Shown: one piece after another, positions 52,559-60,457 of the stretch
How positions within the stretch are numbered: the stretch's first letter is position 1
Layout of the letters: each line of letters opens with the position of its first letter
Origin: MED-G105 sp039819085
GTDB taxonomy: Bacteria > Pseudomonadota > Alphaproteobacteria > Caulobacterales > Parvularculaceae
Assembly (NCBI GenBank): GCA_039819085.1
Contig: JBCBSQ010000003.1
Location: forward strand, 185,561 to 249,560
Direction of reading: 5' to 3'
DNA: 64,000 nt
Notes under the pieces: generated by a model
Seen by the model: only the letters and a program-made list of their open reading frames with translations
Databases searched by the model: none
Told to the model about the DNA's origin: nothing
Made by a program: the position numbers and the translations under genes

Positions 52559-53029
52559 TCAGTCGTTACACGAAGCATAAAGCCATGCGCGCGCGTCCTC
52601 GCCGTCGGCAAGCGAGATCTCCGCGCGTAAGACGTCGCCCTCCAGCGCGTAGCGAATACGCTGCGGGAAGTCGTGAGACGGGTTTCGAAACTCGATCCAG
52701 GCGCGCCCCGCGATCGTCTCATTGAAGCGGGTGGGGCTCTCCCCTCGCGGGTAGGCGAAATACGCCCAGCCGTCTTCGCGTTTCTCCAGGCGTAACTGTT
52801 CGAAAAAGCCCACCGCGCCATCTTTCGACGCGACATTGTACCCAAACAGGAGAGTCTCGGCGCCGCGCGCCCAGACTTCGCGCGTCTCGCCGCTTTGCGT
52901 CACCCAACAGCCTTCAAGCCAGTCAAGATCGCCGGCGAGCGCTGGGGTTGGGCTCGCAAACGAGACGGCCGCAACGCCGAATGAGCATAGCGCAGCTGGA
53001 AGAATGATGACGCGCGTAAGCTTCGACAT
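52559..53029 (-). CDS. DUF6265 family exported protein
   Basis: A 156-residue protein with an N-terminal signal-like hydrophobic segment (about 7-30) and then a lipocalin-like domain. The conserved opening is LDWLEGCWVTQ, and NPSHDFPQRIRY follows. This pattern matches DUF6265, whose function is not known. It ends 26 bp from the convergent phhA stop and is upstream of nothing on its own strand for 280 bp. Low information on role. Confidence 0.82.
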   Translation of the reverse strand: MSKLTRVIILPAALCSFGVAAVSFASPTPALAGDLDWLEGCWVTQSGETREVWARGAETLLFGYNVASKDGAVGFFEQLRLEKREDGWAYFAYPRGESPTRFNETIAGRAWIEFRNPSHDFPQRIRYALEGDVLRAEISLADGEDARAWLYASCND

Positions 53030-53309
53030 GAATTTTAGCTGGCTCTTCTACCCATCCACGCGGTGAACATATAACGTCGGCCCAAAGCAGAGAAAGATGC
53101 GTCGTCCAAGGCGGCGCACGGTCCAAGGTGGCGCGCGAAATCTGCGCAGCATCAGACGGCGTCGAATTTGGCCGGCGCGGCGCTGGCTGGGCGTCGGCCC
53201 CGGCCATAACATTCAACGAAAATCTCAACAAAACTCTCAAAGCATAAAGTGATTGGATCCGGCGCGCCGCCATCGTCTATTCTGATGGCGATCAAAAGGG
53301 GCTGTGCTG

Positions 53310-53873
53310 ATGGCTGTATCGACTTCGTTTTCCGTGGCGACGGCCCACCCGCTAATCGACGACCTGCTCGATAAGCACCGGACGACCATTGGTGAGCAAT
53401 TCGTCGGATACCGGAACCATTGTTTCACCGTCTACAACATCGTGCGGGCGCTCATGGATCTGACGCCTGAGGACGATGCGGCTGTGGCGATTGCCGTTGC
53501 GTTTCATGATATCGCTCTTTGGACAGACGATCGAATTGACTATATCGACCCCTCGATCGCGCTAGCCCGCGACTGGTGCGCCGCCAGTGGCCATGGCGAA
53601 AAGGCCGATCGGGTGGCCGATATGATCTTCTGGCACCACAAGATTTTCCGAGGCGCGCTCAAGACAAGCGACCCTCTTGTGCTCGCTTTCCGCAATGCGG
53701 ATTGGAGCGCGTTCACGTTTGGCTTCATTCCTTTTGATCGCAATAAGGACTATCGTAGAGCAATCGCGAGCGAATTCCCGGACGCCGGCTTTCATGATTT
53801 TCTCAACCGGCGAGCGCTGCGGCACGTCCTTTCAGGCGGGATCTTCAATCCTCTGCCAATGATGAAATGGTGA
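53310..53873 (+). CDS. HD-domain protein
   Basis: A 187-residue protein with an HD-type metal-hydrolase fold. The His of GYRNHCFTVYN, the HD pair of AFHDIALW, and a later FWHHKIF pair could form the metal site. No signal peptide. The family includes phosphohydrolases of nucleotides, but nothing here tells which. A GTG two codons upstream (53304) is an alternative start. It stands alone, after a 280-bp divergent region. Confidence 0.8.
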   Translation: MAVSTSFSVATAHPLIDDLLDKHRTTIGEQFVGYRNHCFTVYNIVRALMDLTPEDDAAVAIAVAFHDIALWTDDRIDYIDPSIALARDWCAASGHGEKADRVADMIFWHHKIFRGALKTSDPLVLAFRNADWSAFTFGFIPFDRNKDYRRAIASEFPDAGFHDFLNRRALRHVLSGGIFNPLPMMKW

Positions 53874-53950
53874 GGCGTTAGCGATCGTTGGATGCGGTCC
53901 CAGCGAGGTTTGGGGCGATCCAGCCGTGCGCATCGGACAAGGAATTCTGC

Positions 53951-54727
53951 TCAGCCGTCTTTCGCTTCGGCCACAGACTTGATGAAGGCGAAAACCTCCG
54001 GCGAAATTGTGGTGTCCACCTCGCCGCGCCATTCTTCGGCGTTGTCCCAGAGCCGACCGGCGTTCTCCTTCATGGTCGGCGTTGCGGCGGCCATGAAGGG
54101 CTTTAAAAGCGCGTCCCATTCGGCGAGGAACGCCTGCGCCCGGTTGGAGCGCGGGTCGAGCGGCAGCGCTTCTGCGATGCGCCGTCCAAGATCTTCCCAT
54201 TTCTCTCCGTACCGGGCGTAGTCTTGCTCGGACCAGCTCTCGCTCATTTTTTCCTTGGCGGCGGCCCATTCGGCCTGCTCTTCCTCCGTATAGTAACGGT
54301 CGTATACTTTCTTCCACTGGTCGGCGGACATGGCGTGATCTCCTGTTCTGATGAGGTCGCAAAGATCGTCGATGGTCGGCGGTTCGCCATCGGCGAGACG
54401 GCGTTTGGCGCGTTCAAGCGAGGCGATTGAGCGTGAGAGGTCGGTGCGCTTGGCGGTCAGCGCGGCGAGCTGCGCGTCGATCAGGATCGCCGCGTCCATG
54501 CGGCCTTCGGCGAGAAGCTCGCCAATGGCCGCGAGCGAAAACCCCGCCCGCTTCAGCGCCGCAATCCGCGCAAGAGCAAGCATGTCGTCCGCGCCATAAG
54601 CGCGCCGGCCCGAGGCGTCGCGGGCGGGGGCGATCAATCCGCGCGCTTCATAAAGCCGGAGCGCCCGCTCAGTGAGTCCGGTCGCGGCCGCCGCTTCGCC
54701 GATGCTTAAGTGTCGATCCCTGGTCAT
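53951..54727 (-). CDS. MerR family regulator with TipAS-like ligand domain
   Basis: A 258-residue protein: an N-terminal MerR HTH (LSIGEAAAATGLTERALRLYE at about 7-27), a dimer coiled coil to about 120, then a helical TipAS-like domain (about 135-258) with the YTEEEQAEW start. TipAS domains bind thiopeptides or other multidrug ligands. Its promoter target is unknown, because the adjacent genes (HD protein, pspF) are not obviously drug-related. It ends 77 bp past the convergent HD gene. Confidence 0.88.
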   Translation of the reverse strand: MTRDRHLSIGEAAAATGLTERALRLYEARGLIAPARDASGRRAYGADDMLALARIAALKRAGFSLAAIGELLAEGRMDAAILIDAQLAALTAKRTDLSRSIASLERAKRRLADGEPPTIDDLCDLIRTGDHAMSADQWKKVYDRYYTEEEQAEWAAAKEKMSESWSEQDYARYGEKWEDLGRRIAEALPLDPRSNRAQAFLAEWDALLKPFMAAATPTMKENAGRLWDNAEEWRGEVDTTISPEVFAFIKSVAEAKDG

Positions 54728-54773
54728 GATGGCACGCTAGCGGCTGACCCAAGGTCAGGAGCAAGCGGTTTTT

Positions 54774-55829
54774 TTAGCCCTGTGCGACAACGTGGATGCG
54801 ACGGTCGGTGGGGATATCATGTTTCCGGATGATCCCGCGCAGTTGGTCATAGGTGAGGCCAAGCGCTTCGGCCGCGCGTTTCTGGTTGCCGCCGGTCCGG
54901 GCGAGGGCGCCCACGGCGAACTCGCGTTCGATGGCGTCGAGGCGCGCGCGCAAATCCAACGGCGGATCGGCTGGGCTGAGCGCTGGGTCGACGGGCGGCG
55001 GCGTTGGGGTGGACGGCGCATCGGACAGGGCGGCGGGCGGCCGATATCCTGTGTCGAAGGGGTCGACGATAACCTCGTCGACAGGCCCGTCCCGGTCGTC
55101 CGCCAGCCATCTGTAAACGGAGCGTTCCGCCGCATTCTTCAGCTCCCGAACATTCCCGGGCCAGTCGTGCGCGGTTAGCGCCGCCATCGCGGCCGGCGTG
55201 AACCCCGGAAACTCAGCTTCGATTTCGACCGCCATCCGGCCGCCGAAATGCGCCGCCAGCAGGGGAATATCTTCTTTGCGCGCGCGCAAGGGCGGGGCGG
55301 GGACGACGTCGAAGGCGAGCCGATCGAGGAGGTCGGCGCGGAAGTCGCCCTTCGCCGCGAGGGCGGGCAGGTCGACGTTCGCCGCCGCCACAACCCGGAC
55401 GTCGACCTCCAGCGTCCGCTCGCCGCCGACGCGCTCGAATTCGCCATATTCGATGACGCGCAGGAGTTTCTCTTGGGTGCGGAGGGACGCGCTCGCGATT
55501 TCATCAAGGAACAGCGTGCCGCCTTCCGCGCGTTCGAACCGCCCGATCCGCCGCTTGGTGGCGCCGGTGAACGCGCCCGCCTCGTGGCCGAACAGCTCAG
55601 AATCGAGCAGCTCCTCGGAAAGCGCCGCGCAGTTCAGCTTCACGAACGGCCCCTCCCAGCGCGGCGACAGAAAGTGGACGCGCTCCGCCAGGAGCTCCTT
55701 GCCGGACCCGCGCTCGCCGACGAGCAAGAGCGGCCGGTCGAGCGCCGCCGCCGCTGAGGCGCGGGCGAGGGCGTCGAGAAAGGCGGGCGATTCCCCGATC
55801 AGGTCGGGCGGACGTCGGAACGGCTCCAT
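54774..55829 (-). CDS. pspF: Phage-shock operon activator PspF
   Basis: A sigma-54-dependent enhancer-binding protein that switches on psp when PspA stops inhibiting it. It has 351 residues and no N-terminal receiver domain, as in PspF. The AAA+ core shows Walker A GERGSGKE, the sigma-54 contact loop GAFTGATKR, and GGTLFLDEIA as Walker B. A C-terminal Fis-type HTH (about 310-345) has AAEALGLTYDQLRGII. The start at 55829 is used because earlier in-frame residues are not conserved. The GTGAAAAAT repeats directly upstream lie in its own leader, so it is probably autoregulated. Confidence 0.93.
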   Translation of the reverse strand: MEPFRRPPDLIGESPAFLDALARASAAAALDRPLLLVGERGSGKELLAERVHFLSPRWEGPFVKLNCAALSEELLDSELFGHEAGAFTGATKRRIGRFERAEGGTLFLDEIASASLRTQEKLLRVIEYGEFERVGGERTLEVDVRVVAAANVDLPALAAKGDFRADLLDRLAFDVVPAPPLRARKEDIPLLAAHFGGRMAVEIEAEFPGFTPAAMAALTAHDWPGNVRELKNAAERSVYRWLADDRDGPVDEVIVDPFDTGYRPPAALSDAPSTPTPPPVDPALSPADPPLDLRARLDAIEREFAVGALARTGGNQKRAAEALGLTYDQLRGIIRKHDIPTDRRIHVVAQG

Positions 55830-55831
55830 GG

Positions 55832-55866
55832 GTGAAAAATACCATAGTGGCGTGAAAAATGCCATA
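55832..55866. promoter_or_regulatory. Two 15-bp direct repeats, probable PspF enhancer sites
   Basis: GTGAAAAATACCATA (55832-55846) and GTGAAAAATGCCATA (55852-55866) differ by one base and are phased 20 bp apart, about two helical turns. A weaker copy (GGGGAAAAAGACCA, 55873-55886) continues the phase. They lie about 100-145 bp before the sigma-54-like promoter and at the pspF start, as enhancers of a divergent pspF/pspA pair should. Confidence 0.65.
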
Positions 55867-55961
55867 ACGACTGGGGAAAAAGACCAAGATCCGTATGGCC
55901 GAAATTCGGCGTGAGGACAATAAGGTAGCAAAAACATATAGTTATAGGACTACCGGCAAAC

Positions 55962-55977
55962 TGGCGCCGATCTCGCA
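55962..55977 (+). promoter_or_regulatory. Sigma-54-like promoter of the psp operon
   Basis: TGGCGCCGATCTCGCA matches the -24/-12 form TGGCAC-N5-TTGCA at GG and GC, with exact spacing. It would start transcription near 55988, giving a leader of about 125 nt before the first gene. The leader holds two GC-rich hairpins (CCCGCGG/CCGCGGG and ACGGG/CCCGT). Confidence 0.6.
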
Positions 55978-56113
55978 TAGGGATAAGCGAACGGCGGATC
56001 ACGGTTAAGCCGACCGCCGGCCCCCGCGGGGTTCCGCGGGATACGAGGGCACCACCTGCGGGCGCGACGGGCATGGGACCCGTCAGCCGCCCGGCGATGA
56101 AGAAGGACTTAAG

Positions 56114-56275
56114 ATGACCACGTCACGTTACGGCGACGACTATCGCTACGACCGCTACGAGCGGGCCCGCGACGACTATTGGGAGCGCCGTTGGGCGCGT
56201 GTGATGCGTTCACGACAGGGTTTCGCCTGGGGCGCGTTTTTCCTCGGCTTTCTCGCCGGCGCGATCATTCTTTAA
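56114..56275 (+). CDS. 53-residue membrane protein at the head of the psp operon
   Basis: A small protein with an acidic/aromatic/Arg-rich N-terminal half containing repeated YxRYxR-type pairs. One hydrophobic helix makes up the C-terminus (FAWGAFFLGFLAGAIIL), so it should sit in the inner membrane with the tail in the cytoplasm. The ATG is preceded by GAAGGA. It lies between the sigma-54-like promoter and pspA, 12 bp before pspA, so it should be co-induced. I know no family name for it. Confidence 0.6.
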   Translation: MTTSRYGDDYRYDRYERARDDYWERRWARVMRSRQGFAWGAFFLGFLAGAIIL

Positions 56276-56287
56276 GGGAGGTTTGAC

Positions 56288-56989
56288 ATGGGAGTTTTCA
56301 CCCGCCTCAGCGATATCGTAAACTCGAACATCAATTCGATGCTCGACCGGGCCGAAGATCCGGAAAAGATTGTCAGGCTGATCATCCAGGAGATGGAGGA
56401 CACGCTCGTCGAAGTGCGCGCGCGCGCCGCCAAGGCGATCGCCGACAAAAAGGAAGGCGAGCGCAAAAAGGCCGAGTTCGACGCGCGCGTTCTGGAATGG
56501 GAGCGCAAGGCTGAACTTGCGATCTCCAAGGGCCGCGAAGACCTCGCCCGTGGCGCGGTCGCCGCGAAGCGCGAAGCGCAGGAAATGGCGCGCCTTCTCG
56601 ACGACGATCTAAAGTCGATCGACGCGACGCTTGCGAAGACCAATGACGATCTTCTGAAGCTGCAAACGAAGCTGAAAGAGGCGAAGGCCAAGCAGCGCTC
56701 GATGGAGTATCGCCATACGGCGGCGTCCGACCGCGTGCGGATCAACCGCCAGGTCCATGACGGCCGCATCGATGACGCGCTCGCCCGCTATGAACACTGG
56801 GAGCGCAAGATCGAGGAGCTGGAGTCCGAGGCCGAGAGCTTTGTCTTGGGAACGGGCCCCGGCGGCGCTGCCCGGCCGAAGACGCTCGTCGACGAGTTCA
56901 AGGAGCTTGAAGCCGAGGACGATATTAACGCCGAGCTTGAGGCTCTGCGCCAGCGCGTCGCCGCTCGCGGCGGTCCGCAGGTCAACTAA
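56288..56989 (+). CDS. pspA: Phage shock protein A
   Basis: PspA binds and protects stressed inner membranes and inhibits PspF when free. It has 233 residues, with the N-terminal amphipathic helix MGVFTRLSDIVNSNINSML followed by a long coiled coil typical of PspA/IM30/ESCRT-III proteins (AEDPEKIVRLIIQEMEDTL). AAGGGAGG lies 6 bases upstream. It is followed by pspB after 21 bp. Confidence 0.96.
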   Translation: MGVFTRLSDIVNSNINSMLDRAEDPEKIVRLIIQEMEDTLVEVRARAAKAIADKKEGERKKAEFDARVLEWERKAELAISKGREDLARGAVAAKREAQEMARLLDDDLKSIDATLAKTNDDLLKLQTKLKEAKAKQRSMEYRHTAASDRVRINRQVHDGRIDDALARYEHWERKIEELESEAESFVLGTGPGGAARPKTLVDEFKELEAEDDINAELEALRQRVAARGGPQVN

Positions 56990-57010
56990 TCGGAGGAGAG
57001 GGGCGAACCC

Positions 57011-57304
57011 ATGGATGAAGGCGTCATAGCAATTGTCATCTGCGCGATCCTGTTTGTCGGGATGCCGGGTATTGTCTTCCACTACATAACTGAGTGGCGG
57101 AAGATGAAGACCCCAACCGCGGACGACGAACGGCTTGTGGACGACCTCTGGCGAACGGCGCAGCGCCTGGAGCGCCGCGTCGAAACGCTGGAGCGGATCC
57201 TCGACAAGGAGGCGCCCGACTGGCGGGCGTCTGATGAGGACAAGGAATATCGGGACGCCGACTATCGGCCGGCGCCTGCTTATCGTGGAGGCGGCGATGC
57301 CTAA
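57011..57304 (+). CDS. pspB: Phage shock protein B
   Basis: A 97-residue protein with one N-terminal membrane helix (GVIAIVICAILFVGMPGIVF) and a cytoplasmic coiled coil (TAQRLERRVETLERIL). PspB and PspC together sense envelope stress and draw PspA away from PspF. It is longer than the 74-residue E. coli protein because of an acidic tail. Its 3' end overlaps pspC by 8 bp. Confidence 0.93.
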   Translation: MDEGVIAIVICAILFVGMPGIVFHYITEWRKMKTPTADDERLVDDLWRTAQRLERRVETLERILDKEAPDWRASDEDKEYRDADYRPAPAYRGGGDA

Positions 57305-57791
57305 AGGTCGGCACACCCATCACCATCATCACCATCACCACTATGGCGACGGCGGGCCGCACGACGAATACGCCCGCCGCGCCGGCGAACCGGGACCCGG
57401 GCCCAATCCACACCGCCTGCGTCGCAACACGCGCCGCGGCAAGGTCGCAGGCGTTTGCGCGGGTCTCGCGGACTATTTCGGCTGGCGGACCAAGCATCTG
57501 AGATTGGCGTTTATTCTGTCGACGGTGTTTTTCTTCCCGATGCCGATCTTCGTTTACGGCGCAATGGCGGTCTTCATTCCGCCTGAGCGGGGCTTCGGGC
57601 CGAGCTACGCGTCGCCGGAGGAGGAGCGGTTCTGGCGAACCTACTCCGTCAAGCCAAAGGCGACATTGAATGAGCTGAAGCATCGGTTCCGCGCAATCGA
57701 CGCGCGCATCGCCGACATGGAGAAGGTCGTGACGTCATCTGAATATCGCTTGAGGCGCGAGTTTCGCGACCTTGAAGCGGGGCGGGCGTAA
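57297..57791 (+). CDS. pspC: Phage shock protein C with a natural His tract
   Basis: A 164-residue PspC-domain protein. The core NTRRGKVAGVCAGLADYFGW is followed by a membrane stretch (LAFILSTVFFFPMPIFVYGAM). The C-terminal third is a charged helix (LNELKHRFRAIDARIADM). The N-terminus carries HTHHHHHHHH, eight consecutive His after a His-Thr, which could bind metals; this is not usual for PspC. The start ATG lies inside pspB. Co-sensing with PspB is expected. Confidence 0.93.
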   Translation: MPKGRHTHHHHHHHHYGDGGPHDEYARRAGEPGPGPNPHRLRRNTRRGKVAGVCAGLADYFGWRTKHLRLAFILSTVFFFPMPIFVYGAMAVFIPPERGFGPSYASPEEERFWRTYSVKPKATLNELKHRFRAIDARIADMEKVVTSSEYRLRREFRDLEAGRA

Positions 57792-57792
57792 G

Positions 57793-58002
57793 ATGTTCGA
57801 ACCTGTGCGAAATCCCGCCCGACCGCGCCGCGCGGCGTCGCTCGAGATCGCGCTCCTGGCGGCGATGGCCGCCCTAGCGGCGGCGATGGCGATAGGCCCG
57901 AAGCCTCAAAGCGCGTTCGATCAGAATGCGCGCGGCGGCGCCGAAGAGGAGGCGCAGCGCAATCTCGCGGCGCGCTTCGACAGCCTGTCGGCGATCTACT
58001 AG
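57793..58002 (+). CDS. Small membrane protein ending the psp operon
   Basis: A 69-residue protein beginning 1 bp after pspC. A basic N-terminus (NPARPRRAAS) precedes one hydrophobic helix rich in Ala/Leu (about 16-35), then a charged helix. It occupies the place of E. coli pspD but does not clearly resemble it, so I do not use that name. The terminator at 57987 overlaps its stop codon. Confidence 0.65.
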   Translation: MFEPVRNPARPRRAASLEIALLAAMAALAAAMAIGPKPQSAFDQNARGGAEEEAQRNLAARFDSLSAIY

Positions 58003-58022
58003 ATCGCCGACGCCCCCTTTTT
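57987..58022 (+). terminator. Intrinsic terminator of the psp operon
   Basis: A perfect 11-bp stem (GTCGGCGATCT / AGATCGCCGAC) with a 3-base loop, followed by GCCCCC and five T. It spans the stop codon of the last psp gene. Confidence 0.85.
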
Positions 58023-58204
58023 CCGCAGCGCCCTTTCTCTCGCTCTGGCTCTGGCGCTGATGGCGCGTTGACGGAGCCACGACCCGCCTCAAGTGTCGCA
58101 CTTCCGCGCCAATTCCGCCGATTGCTTTCCCCGCCTTCGCCCCGCTAACATCCGTTGCAAAAGACGCCCCCTTGTGTCGGCGTCAACTGCGAGGACGCAA
58201 GCGA

Positions 58205-59503
58205 ATGGACACGGGGCGAGAGACGCCGCGGACCGCCTACTTGGGCCGTCCATCGGAACTGCCTGGGGAGGGCGATCCCCAGGCCGAGCCGGCGCCTGGA
58301 GAGACGGCGCCTGGCGGGGCGGCGCCAAGCGAGACATCACCAAATGGCGCCGCGCCTGCGGAAGGCGCGAAGCGAAGCCCTAAGGGCCGTCGAGCTAAGT
58401 CCCCGAACCCGGCTGCGCGGTCCGCGCAGTCGTCGCGTGGCGCGGGCCCCTACGCCGCACTTGATCTTGGTACGAATAACTGCCGACTTCTGGTCGCGGC
58501 TCCGTCTAAGGATGGATTTCGAGTGGTCGACGCGTTTTCGCGGATCGTCCGATTGGGCGAAGGCGTCGCCGCCGCCGGCGCCTTGTCCGACGCGGCGATG
58601 GACCGGGCGGTCGAGGCGTTGAAGATCTGCGCCCAGAAGATGGCGCGTCGCGGGGTCGTCCGTCAGCGATGCATTGCGACGCAGGCCTGTCGGTCCGCTG
58701 CGAACGGCGAGGCGTTTCTGACCCGCGTGCGGCGGGAGACCGGGATTGAGTTCGAAGTCATTTCGACGAAAGAGGAGGCGCGTCTCGCCGCGGCCGGGTG
58801 TCGCGACCTGATAGATCCCTGCGTCGACGGCGCGATTGTCTTTGATATCGGCGGTGGGTCGACCGAATTGTCGTTCCTGACCAAGAATAGCGGCGAGGGC
58901 GAGTCGCGGTTTGATCTCGCCGCCTGGATGTCTGCGCCTAATGGGGTAGTGACCCTGTCGGAGCGCTGGGGCGGCGCGGAGGTCAGCCGTGAGACGTATG
59001 ACCGCATCGTGGCGGCGATGGCGGACGAGTTGCGCGCGCTTGGCCCGCCAGAGGCGTTTGCGCGGATTTTTGCCGAAGGCCGGGGGCACTTACTCGGCAC
59101 GTCCGGCACCGTGACGTCGCTTGCGGGCGTTCACCTCGGCCTGTCCTGTTATCGCCGCGACGCTGTTGACGGGCTTTGGCTGACGGCTGACGAGGCGCGC
59201 GACGTCAGCGAGAAACTGCGCGCCATGGGTCTGAAGCGCCGCGCGGCGGAGCCATGCATTGGCCCGGACCGCGCTGACCTTGTCGTGTGCGGCTGCGCGA
59301 TCTTTGAAGCGATCCTGCAGCTGTGGCCGTCGGAGCGCATTCGCGTCGCCGACAGGGGCCTGCGGGAGGGGATTCTGATCGGGCTGATGGAAGAGGACCG
59401 GCAAGCTGCGAAGAAGCGCAAGCGCGCCGCCGCCCGCTCACGACGCCGCGCCGCGGCGCGTCGCCGCAAGGGCAAAAAAGCGGCGGTGGACAGCGGCGTT
59501 TGA
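58205..59503 (+). CDS. Ppx/GppA family phosphatase
   Basis: A 432-residue actin-like exopolyphosphatase / pppGpp phosphatase. The phosphate loops ALDLGTNNCRLLV and FDIGGGSTELSF are intact, as is LGTSGTVTSLAG. The first 75 residues are low-complexity, rich in Pro, Ala, Gly and Glu with repeated PGETAPGG-type units. The last 35 residues are strongly basic (for example RRRAAARRRKGKK). It precedes rlmE by 63 bp, an arrangement shared by many alphaproteobacteria. Whether polyphosphate or pppGpp is the substrate cannot be told. Confidence 0.9.
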   Translation: MDTGRETPRTAYLGRPSELPGEGDPQAEPAPGETAPGGAAPSETSPNGAAPAEGAKRSPKGRRAKSPNPAARSAQSSRGAGPYAALDLGTNNCRLLVAAPSKDGFRVVDAFSRIVRLGEGVAAAGALSDAAMDRAVEALKICAQKMARRGVVRQRCIATQACRSAANGEAFLTRVRRETGIEFEVISTKEEARLAAAGCRDLIDPCVDGAIVFDIGGGSTELSFLTKNSGEGESRFDLAAWMSAPNGVVTLSERWGGAEVSRETYDRIVAAMADELRALGPPEAFARIFAEGRGHLLGTSGTVTSLAGVHLGLSCYRRDAVDGLWLTADEARDVSEKLRAMGLKRRAAEPCIGPDRADLVVCGCAIFEAILQLWPSERIRVADRGLREGILIGLMEEDRQAAKKRKRAAARSRRRAAARRRKGKKAAVDSGV

Positions 59504-59566
59504 TTGGCTTGGCGGATACGCTAAAGTGCGCATTTGACCCGCGCGGCGGGTTCGCTATACCGCGCT

Positions 59567-60457
59567 ATGGCGCGACGTCCTTCCTCTTCTCCGACGAGCG
59601 GCGCCGGCAAGCGAACGGCCGGCGGAAAGTCGACGCGCGCGCGCGGCAAACGCGCCTCCAACCTTTTAAAGAGCGACACGGCGCTCGGCGCGCCGGCTGA
59701 GAAGCGCGGGCTGTCCACCGCCAAGGCGGCCGCAAAAAAGAGGCGCAGCGAGGCGAAGGCGTCGTCGCAGACGGAAGATGTTGCGTCGACCGGCCATCGC
59801 GGCATGCGGGTCAACGTCGTCACGGGCCGCTACCGCAAGCATTCCTCGACCCTTTGGCTCGATCGCCAGCTAAATGATCCGTTCGTCGCGCGGGCGAAGG
59901 CCGAAGGGTACCGCTCTCGGGCGGCGTACAAGCTGATTGAGCTTGATGACAAGTTCGGACTTTTGTCGCGCGGCGCGGCGGTCGTTGATCTTGGCTGCGC
60001 GCCGGGCGGTTGGCTGCAAGTGGCGGTGCAGCGCGGCGCCGGGACGGTGGTCGGCATCGACTATCTGCCGACGCCGGCGGTGGCGGGCGCAGAAATCCTG
60101 GAAATGGATTTCCTGGACGAGGCTGCGCCGGAGAAGCTGAAAGCGGCGCTGGGCGGGCCGGCGGACATTGTCCTGTCGGACATGGCGGCGCCGACCACGG
60201 GCCATCGCGCGACGGACCATCTGCGCGTCGTCGCGCTTGCGGAGACAGCGCTCGACTTTGCGCTTGACGTCTTGAAGCCTGGCGGCGCGTTCGTCTGCAA
60301 GGTGTTCCAGGGCGGAGCGGAAGGCGATCTTCTCACAAAACTGAAGCAGAATTTTTCCTCCGTACGCCACGCCAAGCCGAAGGCGAGCCGCGCGGAGAGT
60401 TCCGAGAAGTATGTGGTCGCGACGGGGTTTCGGGGCGACAAAGGAGACGCGCCATGA
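59567..60457 (+). CDS. rlmE: 23S rRNA (uridine2552-2'-O) methyltransferase
   Basis: RlmE (FtsJ) methylates U2552 in the A-loop of 23S rRNA. It has 296 residues, longer than the 209 of E. coli owing to an 80-residue Lys/Arg/Ser-rich N-terminal tail. SAM motif I is VVDLGCAPGGWLQVA. The catalytic K-D-K-E set is visible in SRAAYKL, LSDMAAP, VCKVFQG and SSEKYVVA. The ATG at 59567 is used; an upstream Met at 59534 adds nothing conserved. It overlaps the phosphatase gene by 4 bp. Confidence 0.95.
   Translation: MARRPSSSPTSGAGKRTAGGKSTRARGKRASNLLKSDTALGAPAEKRGLSTAKAAAKKRRSEAKASSQTEDVASTGHRGMRVNVVTGRYRKHSSTLWLDRQLNDPFVARAKAEGYRSRAAYKLIELDDKFGLLSRGAAVVDLGCAPGGWLQVAVQRGAGTVVGIDYLPTPAVAGAEILEMDFLDEAAPEKLKAALGGPADIVLSDMAAPTTGHRATDHLRVVALAETALDFALDVLKPGGAFVCKVFQGGAEGDLLTKLKQNFSSVRHAKPKASRAESSEKYVVATGFRGDKGDAP

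Noticed and set aside
55848..55863. Alternative sigma-54 match TGGCGTGAAAAATGCC
   Set aside because: The GG/GC spacing fits, but it lies inside the phased repeats that look like enhancer sites and is symmetrical, so it matches on both strands; the 55962 site is better placed and a better match.
57318..57343. CAT/CAC repeat run as a possible simple-sequence or cloning tag
   Set aside because: It encodes the PspC His tract in frame; the flanking genes are a natural psp operon with no vector sequence, so it is not a cloning artefact.
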